A stretch of 5,249 nucleotides of DNA from Methanomassiliicoccaceae archaeon (lineage in GTDB: Archaea; Thermoplasmatota; Thermoplasmata; Methanomassiliicoccales; Methanomethylophilaceae), in NCBI GenBank assembly GCA_009786295.1, contig WQTN01000072.1:1-5249 (forward strand). Reading direction: 5' to 3'. A program made the position numbers and the translations under genes. Position 1 is the stretch's first letter, and every line of letters starts with the position of its first letter. Shown in pieces: positions 1 to 4,733 of the stretch. The notes under the pieces were generated by a model. The model was not told where the DNA came from, did not search any database, and saw nothing but the letters and a program-made list of their open reading frames with translations.

Positions 1-1
1 G

Positions 2-283
2 GACTGTTTCAGTTTCGATCATGCTGTGGATGTAGCAAAAGCAAAAAGAATGGCCGGAAAGAAGATGGCCATCATGGGGAACATCGATCCGGTAAGCCTT
101 ATCATGAGCGGCACTCCGGACGATATTGCAACCGAATGCTACAGGATCATCGACACAGCCGGAAGGGACGGCGGACTCATACTTGCTCCTGGATGCGAAA
201 CACCGCAGTCGAGTCCGGATGAGAATGTCAGGGCAATGGGGCAGTCTGGAATAGATTACTGGAAAAACCGCTCAAACAGGTGA
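2..283 (+). CDS. C-terminal part of a UroD-fold methylcobamide:CoM methyltransferase-like protein (5' partial)
   Basis: The frame is open from the first bases of the window, so this is the 3' end of a longer gene. It covers about 93 codons; family members are usually about 330-370 residues. The readable tail carries FDHAVDVAKAK, then MGNIDPV, GTPDDI, LAPGC (Cys codon 194-196) and ENVRAM. This is the C-terminal pattern of the uroporphyrinogen decarboxylase-like fold used by MtaA/MtbA-type enzymes, which move a methyl group from a corrinoid protein to coenzyme M in the cytoplasm during methylotrophic methanogenesis. In that family the Cys of the late APGC motif is a zinc ligand that activates the thiol; this assignment rests on family knowledge. 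The sequence does not show whether the enzyme is methanol- or methylamine-specific, or a paralogue of unknown substrate, so no symbol is given. A GTG at 26 is internal, not the start. The gene ends with TGA and converges on a minus-strand gene. Confidence 0.8.
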   Translation, partial: DCFSFDHAVDVAKAKRMAGKKMAIMGNIDPVSLIMSGTPDDIATECYRIIDTAGRDGGLILAPGCETPQSSPDENVRAMGQSGIDYWKNRSNR

Positions 284-294
284 ATGAATAGAGA

Positions 295-328
295 GGACAG
301 GGACAACGAGAATGTGGCGACCCTGTCC
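295..328. terminator. Inverted repeat between convergent genes, possible bidirectional terminator
   Basis: GGACAGGG (295-302) is perfectly complementary to CCCTGTCC (321-328), giving an 8-bp GC-rich stem with an 18-base loop. It begins 11 bases after the stop of the plus-strand methyltransferase gene and lies just past the stop of the converging minus-strand gene at 339. The position suits a shared transcription end. No T-tract follows on either strand, and archaeal termination normally relies on T-rich runs, so the role is uncertain. Confidence 0.4.
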
Positions 329-338
329 GATCCTGTAT

Positions 339-572
339 TCAGAATCGAAGTCTCTGCATGGTCGCTCCGAGGTTGTATGCGGAAAGGATCTGCTTCCTGT
401 CTTTCAGAGCGTCATCGTTCATCTTCTTGTCATTCTCAGAGAGATCCCCCCAATCTCCATTCGAGTGGTTGGCGAGAGCCTGCTGCACTCCAACCCTGAA
501 CAGTATGTCGTGATCCATCATTCTCTTCACGCCGGCAGTGGGTACAATCATCCCGAGTCCCAATACGCTCAT
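339..572 (-). CDS. Small accessory protein of the 'WGDL' family (often labelled type I restriction subunit M)
   Basis: A 77-residue protein. The motifs VPTAGVKRMM (10-19), WGDL (41-44), then END and MNDDALK (51-57), and ILSAY (62-66) match a widespread family of small bacterial and archaeal proteins found on plasmids and in mobile regions. Databases often annotate these as 'type I restriction endonuclease subunit M', although they contain no methyltransferase motifs and their function is unknown. I chose the ATG at 572 over an upstream in-frame ATG at 650 because it starts just before the family core, forms an ATGA overlap with the stop of the upstream gene (569-571), and follows a strong GGAAGGGGAG Shine-Dalgarno sequence. 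It is the last gene of the minus-strand operon. After ILSAY, family members usually continue with a short 'I..TE.DRS.TT.L' tail; here the frame ends in TMQRLRF, so the C-terminus may be altered by a frameshift. Family assignment is from memory of the motif pattern. Confidence 0.75.
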   Translation of the reverse strand: MSVLGLGMIVPTAGVKRMMDHDILFRVGVQQALANHSNGDWGDLSENDKKMNDDALKDRKQILSAYNLGATMQRLRF

Positions 573-1003
573 GATGATCTCCCCTTCCTGAAGTTGATGC
601 AGTAAGGTCTCTTTCCGGATTCGTCGCAAGGGCATTCTCTGTAAAGACACGGTCTGTATCTCTTCACATATTCATCCGCTTCTTCTCTGCTCATCGTCCT
701 CCCTTCAAATGCCGGATCTGTCGTGGTCCATGTATTCGAGTTAATATTGAACACCCACGACCAATTATCGTAGTCTGTCATTCCGGCATCCTTCCTGTTG
801 TTGTACAGGTAGTACGATGCGTCGCAGCACTCCCCCTCCATCACCTTGATGATGAGATTGCAGAGGATGTTCTCCTTCTCTTTTCTTGACTCTTCCAGAG
901 CGTCATGCAGGGCTTTCAGCGCCCTCAGTCCCGCCCAATGGCAGTACAGGGTGGGCGAGTAATACTCACCGTCTTTCAGTGTTATGCAGATCCTGTCTCC
1001 CAT
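569..1003 (-). CDS. Conserved hypothetical protein with a C-terminal cysteine cluster
   Basis: A 144-residue soluble protein with no signal peptide or membrane segment; I cannot assign a function. The N-terminal part reads MGDRICITLKDG, then a CHWAG motif (21-25) and an amphipathic helix around 26-45. An aromatic-rich middle follows (SYYLYNN at 63-69, WSWVF at 81-85, TWTTTDP at 91-97). The tail has cysteines at 119, 124, 126 and 135 (CLYRECPC...YC), a spacing that could bind a metal such as zinc. The ATG at 1003 sits directly after the TGA of the upstream gene (TGAATG), with GGAGG at 1012-1016 eight bases before it. The stop overlaps the next start by four bases (ATGA). The tight coupling says it is translated together with its two neighbours. 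The coherent composition and operon fit make it a real gene; I recall similar proteins only as hypotheticals in methanogenic archaea and bacteria. Confidence 0.75.
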   Translation of the reverse strand: MGDRICITLKDGEYYSPTLYCHWAGLRALKALHDALEESRKEKENILCNLIIKVMEGECCDASYYLYNNRKDAGMTDYDNWSWVFNINSNTWTTTDPAFEGRTMSREEADEYVKRYRPCLYRECPCDESGKRPYCINFRKGRSS

Positions 1004-1336
1004 TCAGAACGCCTCCGTCGGTTCGGGGTAGTTGCCGTCCTCGTCTAATTCGCAGGCTGCGAACGGATCGTCCTCGATCATCATTCCGTGATCCAACTCT
1101 CCCGCTTCTCTGATCCAAGCGGCGAGCCGTGTGATCTCGTCCGCTCTCTCTTCCGATCTGACCATGATGTCAAGGTCTTCCTCTCCTCATCCGTACTTCA
1201 CGATTGTTTTGATGTCCTCCTCCGTGATGTACGTGTACACCATATCAGAGGAAAGGATGGAGATGTTGTCTCCGTTCTCATAACAGGTTTCTCTAAAGAG
1301 TTTCTCGTTGTTTCCGTTGTTCTTTGTCACAACCAT
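1004..1336 (-). pseudogene. Unrecognised small gene interrupted by one in-frame TGA
   Basis: Reading from the ATG at 1336 on the minus strand gives 49 residues (MVVTKNNGNN...TIVKYG), then TGA at 1187-1189. The same frame continues for 60 more protein-like residues (GEEDLDIMVRSEERAD...NYPEPTEAF) to TGA at 1004-1006. Both halves look like one acidic, soluble protein of about 110 residues, so a nonsense change such as TGG to TGA is the simplest explanation. An in-frame TGA three codons upstream of the ATG rules out an earlier start. The ribosome site is weak. The second half could restart at the ATG at 1163-1165 (53 residues), so two short polypeptides are possible. The final TGA touches the ATG of the next gene, placing this first in a three-gene operon. 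I do not recognise the family. Selenocysteine or other TGA recoding is unlikely because nothing else here indicates it; pyrrolysine decoding in methanogens uses TAG, not TGA. A sequencing error remains possible. Confidence 0.6.
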
Positions 1337-1346
1337 AGTTCTTCAA

Positions 1347-1364
1347 CCCGGGGCGAACCCCAAG
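1347..1364 (-). other. UUCG-loop hairpin just upstream of the minus-strand operon
   Basis: On the minus strand, CTTGGGG-TTCG-CCCCGGG can fold into a 7-bp stem (five Watson-Crick and two G-U pairs) closed by a UUCG tetraloop. It ends 10 bases before the ATG at 1336. In a transcript with a leader it would sit beside the ribosome site and could damp translation. It is not part of a tRNA: the would-be T stem does not pair. Function is inferred from position only. Confidence 0.3.
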
Positions 1365-1576
1365 GTCTTTGTCCGAAGGTCTGCGATACGTGATTTTACG
1401 CTGAAAGAAAACAGGAGCGCAAGTTCCGGAAACAAAAGAAAAAAGTGAAGCGGAAAAGCCGATACGCAGACCAAGTTTTAAGACAAAGGGGAGACCAGGG
1501 GAAGAAGAACAGACAGAAGTGACAAAGATAGGAAAGAACGCATCTCCATCGAGTCATCAAATTCTTCATAATTTAG

Positions 1577-1585
1577 TTTATTATT
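1577..1585 (+). promoter_or_regulatory. Possible TATA box of the KAP NTPase gene
   Basis: TTTATTATT lies in the most A/T-rich stretch before the gene. An archaeal TATA box acts about 25 bases upstream of the start of transcription, which would put that start near 1605 and leave a leader of about 15 bases. The leader would include GGAAAGTGAG (1605-1614), a partial match to the archaeal Shine-Dalgarno sequence, six or so bases before the ATG at 1620. The match to the TTTAWATA consensus is only partial. Confidence 0.35.
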
Positions 1586-1619
1586 GTCAAAGATGATATA
1601 GGATGGAAAGTGAGCACAG

Positions 1620-2936
1620 ATGATCAGACGCACAGATATTGACCTTGATGATGACCAGCTTGAACAACTACTGCACGGGGGCAATCTCGGAAGGAATGCC
1701 GATATTGTCGATCTGATATCAGTGATTGATGAAATAGAGGGCAGTTTTTCAATTTTTCTTGATGGCAAGTGGGGTAGTGGAAAAACATATTTCGTCAAAC
1801 AGGCTAAGATCGTCCTCCGCGCTCTGAACAACAAGCTCAAAGATGACAGAAAAGACAGGATCAGGGAGATTAACGAATTCAAAGATATCTCTCTATCTGG
1901 AAACTATTATCCGGTCTACTATAACGCCTGGAAATGTGATTCTGATATTGATCCACTCATCACCCTGATGGCAACATTGGTTCCTGAAATGAAGGATTGG
2001 GACAGTAAAATAGGGAAAGACAAATGGAAAGTGATATCTGCGGCATTTGAGACAGTGCTCAACGCCATCGGCATCAACGTTGATATGGAACGTATCAGGG
2101 AAGCACTGGGAAAGGATATTTTGGAACCATTTGATCAAGAAATGAAAATAAGAAAAAAATTCGAAGAACTCGTCGACATATTGATAGAAGACAAGGCAGA
2201 TAGACTGGTGCTGTTCATAGACGAACTCGACAGATGTAGCCCGACGTTCGCAATGAAACTTTTGGAAAGAATAAAATTCGTATTCGGATATGAAAAGATA
2301 ATAGTTGTATTCTCGACAAATGTTGAACAATTGGGAAACATGGTCAAAAAACTCTATGGCGAAGGAACAGACGGATATGCGTATCTTTCAAGGTTCTATG
2401 ATATGAAGTTTCAGATCAGAGAGGTCGAAGGGATTGAATATATATCGTTGTTAGTCGGCGCAGATGACACGAGTGCAATACTCTCGGCGACAGTGAAAGA
2501 AATGACTGAAAGTTTCACACTGAGGGATTGCAACAAGTATCTGCAGGAGCTTCAAGGACATATTGAAGTCAAAAGAGAACTTGGCAGCAGAGGTGCTTAT
2601 TATCGCGGATTCGTTGCGTCTACTGCTTTTTGGCATGTCATCGCACCAATTCTATTAGCGGTAAAAATAAAGGATCCGGACGGTTACAAAAAAATACTAA
2701 GCGGATACGGATCAGAACAGTTTGTGGAAAAGGTTGGAAATACTAACGCCTACAAAATGAATATCGAAAATAACCCCAGCTTTGAAGGAATATCAGCTTC
2801 TCAGATATATGGTGCAATATTCTCTCAGCAATATGTCACATCAGGAATGGTGGGCAACATGAGGGCAGTATCATATAACTTCATAATCAACGAAAAAAGA
2901 CATACAAAAACAATGCGCAATGATTTCGTTGGATAA
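1620..2936 (+). CDS. KAP-family P-loop NTPase, candidate defence ATPase
   Basis: A 438-residue protein with the hallmarks of the KAP P-loop NTPase family. Walker A is GKWGSGKT (49-56, Lys55). The YYNAW block (100-104) followed by DIDPL is a KAP signature. Walker B is LVLFIDELDR (196-205) with Asp201 and Glu202 intact. Next comes a sensor-like strand KIIVVFSTN (226-234), then LSRFYDMKF (256-264), whose Arg258 could act as an arginine finger. KAP proteins hydrolyse ATP. Known members include F-plasmid PifA, which excludes phage T7, and animal Kidins220/ARMS. Many prokaryotic members have membrane helices inserted in the P-loop domain; none is evident here, so this one is probably cytosolic. The hydrophobic stretch at 331-350 more likely belongs to the helical C-terminal region. 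The last 90 residues match nothing I know and could be a sensor or effector part. The gene stands alone, divergent from a decaying operon and followed by an IS, and is more A/T-rich than its neighbours, which suggests transfer. An antiphage role is inference. Confidence 0.85.
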   Translation: MIRRTDIDLDDDQLEQLLHGGNLGRNADIVDLISVIDEIEGSFSIFLDGKWGSGKTYFVKQAKIVLRALNNKLKDDRKDRIREINEFKDISLSGNYYPVYYNAWKCDSDIDPLITLMATLVPEMKDWDSKIGKDKWKVISAAFETVLNAIGINVDMERIREALGKDILEPFDQEMKIRKKFEELVDILIEDKADRLVLFIDELDRCSPTFAMKLLERIKFVFGYEKIIVVFSTNVEQLGNMVKKLYGEGTDGYAYLSRFYDMKFQIREVEGIEYISLLVGADDTSAILSATVKEMTESFTLRDCNKYLQELQGHIEVKRELGSRGAYYRGFVASTAFWHVIAPILLAVKIKDPDGYKKILSGYGSEQFVEKVGNTNAYKMNIENNPSFEGISASQIYGAIFSQQYVTSGMVGNMRAVSYNFIINEKRHTKTMRNDFVG

Positions 2937-3018
2937 TTCGCTGCTGTCTTTGCCAACTTAATCGAGTTGAATATAGGCTGGAAAGAACTGAATTTATCAG
3001 GATTTTATATTGTTTATA

Positions 3019-3045
3019 CGCCACTTCCGCATGATGTTATGACAA
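3019..3045 (+). repeat. Left terminal inverted repeat of the IS
   Basis: It reads CGCCACTTCCGC (3019-3030), ATGAT, then GTTATGACAA (3036-3045). The first 12 bases are a perfect inverted match to 4722-4733, and the last 10 match with one change (T/C). Bases outside 3019 show no similarity to the other end, which fixes the boundary. Confidence 0.85.
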
Positions 3046-3103
3046 TACGCTCTGCCCGAGCTGCACCTCTCTGAGTCTGGCAGCCTATTTTTCCCTATGC
3101 ATT

Positions 3104-3111
3104 TTTATATA
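3104..3111 (+). promoter_or_regulatory. TATA box of the transposase gene, nearly leaderless transcript
   Basis: TTTATATA is a near-exact archaeal TATA box within a T-rich run. Its centre is about 31 bases before the ATG at 3138, so transcription should start at the ATG or a few bases before it. The short A/T-rich stretch in between has no Shine-Dalgarno sequence, consistent with a leaderless or near-leaderless mRNA. Confidence 0.6.
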
Positions 3112-3118
3112 TTTGCAT

Positions 3119-3143
3119 TGTCATATCTAATAACAATATGACA
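3119..3143. promoter_or_regulatory. Inverted repeat over the transposase start codon, possible operator
   Basis: TGTCATAT (3119-3126) and ATATGACA (3136-3143) are perfect inverted arms around a 9-base spacer, covering the expected transcription start and the ATG. The same TATGACA core occurs in the left terminal repeat (TATGACAAT, 3038-3046). A protein that binds the IS end could therefore also sit on the promoter. Autoregulation by the transposase is inference. Confidence 0.4.
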
Positions 3144-4715
3144 TTCACTGTTGTTCAGAAGATCAAAGGAAAACACTATCTGTACGAATGCACCGGAGAG
3201 TGGGATTCTGAGAAGAAACAGTGCAGACAGAAACGCGTTTACATCGGGCCCTGCGACGAGGACGGCAACCTCCTTCCGGAAAAGAAACGGCTGGTGATCA
3301 AAGAGAGCAGGACGTTCGGACAATACCATCTCCTGAAAGAGCTCGCCGAACAGTCAGGAATAGCTGATTCCCTTGAGAAAGCATTCGGTAAAAGCGATGC
3401 CGAACGCATCCTTGCTGTGGCAATGCTCAGGATATCCTGCCCCAAGACGCTCAGGAACATCAAGAACCAGATCGAGGAGACATTTGCCGCCGAGCTGCTG
3501 GGTGCCGAGGACGATCTTACCTCCCAATACCTGTCAGGGTTCCTTTCCAGGGTGGGAAAGAAAGAGAATGCGATCGCGGCATATTCGAAGAGCATGATGA
3601 AGGATGACAGAACCGTCATACTCGACATGACCTCTTTCGGCTCATCGTCAAAGCTCTTTGAGATGCTGGAATACGGCGACGACTACCGCAGGACGAAACT
3701 CCCGCAGGTCAGTTTCAGCCTTGCCCACTCTCTTGACCGCGACATGCCCGTTTACTACAAACTGTGCCAAGGGAGCATAGCTGACAAGTCAACCCTGAAA
3801 GGCATGGTAACAGACCTTAAGGACCTTGGAGCACCGTCTTCGCATGCCATCATGGACAGGGGATTCTACAGTCCGAGCAACATCTCGTTCATGTTCGAAG
3901 AGGGGTTGGGATTCACCATTCCCATGCCGTTCGGCCTGAAGACGGCAAAGGAGCTCATATCTGAAAGCAACAAACATCTGGATGACCCCGTCTGTTGCCG
4001 CATGATTGGCGGCTCCCTTGTACACATCTGGGAGACCGTGTCGGAACCTGTCGAAGGAAAGATCTCCAGGACGATCGTGTTCCTTGACGAGAACAGCATG
4101 AACGATCAGCGGAACATTCTTTTTGCCAGGATAACGGACTTTGAAAAAAGGATGTCCGGGGCCAAATGGCATCCCGGCATTTTCAAAGAACTCGTGAAGA
4201 ACAGGGCGGACCGCCCCCTGCTGAAGATGTTCGACATCGGAAGGGGGAAGGACGGTATGGTCTCGGCGGAAAGAAAACGGAACGCGATGAGTTTCGAGCT
4301 GAACAAATGTGGGAAGATCATCATCCTGACCACATCGGACGATCCGGCGGAGGATGTGCTCGCCGCCTACAGATTAAAGAACGAGATCGAAAAACTGTTC
4401 GAGACCTTCAAGGACGAATTGGAAGGAGGGATAAGCTACCTCTCATCCGAGAACTCCGCCCGCGGCATGATCTTCGCTGAGTTTGTGGCCGTGACCCTGC
4501 ATTACGTCCTGGCCTCAAGACTCCGTACCGCCGGCCTCGGCAGGAATGTGTGGATACCGGATATCATATCCCTGCTGAATAAACTGAAGATAACATATAT
4601 GAACGACCGGTGGCGGCTCAACGAAGTGTCAAAGAAACAAAGGGAGATGTACGAGGCTCTCGGCGTCCCGATCCCCGCCGCTCACGACTACATCGGGTTC
4701 AAACCCTTGTCGTAA
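3138..4715 (+). CDS. IS1634-like DDE transposase, full length
   Basis: A 525-residue transposase that would cut and rejoin the IS ends using two metal ions held by a DDE triad. The N-terminus (VVQKIKGKHYLYE at 5-17, then RVYIGPCDEDGN at 33-44) is the opening typical of the IS1634/IS4-type family. The catalytic residues are readable: Asp163 in ILDMTS, Asp240 in MDRGF, and Glu418 in the C-terminal signature Y411-x2-K414-x3-E418-x6-K425. This matches the IS4 YREK motif, except that Lys replaces the usual Arg. Length is normal for the family, with no frameshift or internal stop, so it is probably functional. The ATG at 3138 fits the TATA spacing and the family's usual N-terminus. The last three codons and the TAA stop fall inside the right terminal repeat. 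IS1634 versus another IS4-superfamily branch is a judgement from motifs, not a database match. Confidence 0.88.
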   Translation: MTFTVVQKIKGKHYLYECTGEWDSEKKQCRQKRVYIGPCDEDGNLLPEKKRLVIKESRTFGQYHLLKELAEQSGIADSLEKAFGKSDAERILAVAMLRISCPKTLRNIKNQIEETFAAELLGAEDDLTSQYLSGFLSRVGKKENAIAAYSKSMMKDDRTVILDMTSFGSSSKLFEMLEYGDDYRRTKLPQVSFSLAHSLDRDMPVYYKLCQGSIADKSTLKGMVTDLKDLGAPSSHAIMDRGFYSPSNISFMFEEGLGFTIPMPFGLKTAKELISESNKHLDDPVCCRMIGGSLVHIWETVSEPVEGKISRTIVFLDENSMNDQRNILFARITDFEKRMSGAKWHPGIFKELVKNRADRPLLKMFDIGRGKDGMVSAERKRNAMSFELNKCGKIIILTTSDDPAEDVLAAYRLKNEIEKLFETFKDELEGGISYLSSENSARGMIFAEFVAVTLHYVLASRLRTAGLGRNVWIPDIISLLNKLKITYMNDRWRLNEVSKKQREMYEALGVPIPAAHDYIGFKPLS

Positions 4716-4733
4716 CTCAGGGCGGAAGTGGCG
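4707..4733 (-). repeat. Right terminal inverted repeat of the IS
   Basis: It reads TTGTCGTAAC (4707-4716), CTCAG, then GCGGAAGTGGCG (4722-4733). It is the inverted copy of 3019-3045 with three mismatches. It contains the last codons and the TAA stop of the transposase, so coding and end sequence are shared. Confidence 0.85.

Larger units (their letters stand above)
1337..1619. other. Divergent intergenic region with imperfect inverted repeats, no gene seen
   Basis: This 283-base gap separates the divergent minus-strand operon from the KAP NTPase gene, so it must hold both promoters. No open frame in it looks like protein, and I found no tRNA or CRISPR repeat. The plus strand is strongly purine-rich between about 1400 and 1550. 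It contains nested inverted repeats: CTTTGTC (1367-1373) with GACAAAG (1482-1488), and GGTCTGCG (1378-1385) with CGCAGACC (1465-1472). No convincing TATA box stands out for the minus-strand operon. Confidence 0.6.
3019..4733 (+). mobile_element. Complete IS1634-like (IS4 superfamily) insertion sequence, 1715 bp
   Basis: The element is bounded by 27-bp imperfect terminal inverted repeats (3019-3045 and 4707-4733, 24/27 identical), and sequence similarity stops abruptly outside them. Inside is a single full-length transposase gene with its own promoter, so it could be autonomous. The five to eight bases flanking each end (TTTATA on the left, ATGGAA on the right) do not form a direct repeat, so no target-site duplication is visible. 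The right end abuts a truncated IS110-family gene. Confidence 0.8.

Noticed and set aside
284..605. Plus-strand open frames right after the methyltransferase gene
   Set aside because: They lie opposite the minus-strand genes, have compositions unlike real proteins (runs of Ser, Arg and His) and lack ribosome sites of their own; the minus-strand reading is coherent and coupled.
1347..1380. Possible tRNA 3' half on the minus strand (GGTTCGCCCC resembles a T arm)
   Set aside because: The bases flanking the TTCG do not form a 5-bp stem with a 7-base loop, and no anticodon or acceptor arm could be found upstream.
1088..1393. Plus-strand open frame of 101 codons
   Set aside because: It is the antisense shadow of the interrupted minus-strand gene, whose own reading gives clearly protein-like sequence on both sides of the TGA.
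1478..1882. Minus-strand open frame rich in Leu and Ser opposite the KAP gene start
   Set aside because: It overlaps the KAP Walker A region on the other strand and its low-complexity Leu/Ser composition is typical of an antisense shadow.
2606..2670. Transmembrane helix in the KAP NTPase around residues 331-350
   Set aside because: The segment is moderately hydrophobic but contains His and Trp and runs into a KIKDPDGYKKIL pattern common in the soluble helical part of KAP proteins.
2954..2969. Small hairpin CAACT/AGTTG after the KAP gene as a terminator
   Set aside because: The stem is only 5 bp and is not followed directly by a T-run, so it is no better than chance; the T-rich stretch at 3004-3015 could end transcription but is not distinctive.
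3789..4172. Minus-strand frames opposite the IS transposase
   Set aside because: They run antisense to a transposase with all its catalytic motifs in frame, and show no recognisable motifs of their own.
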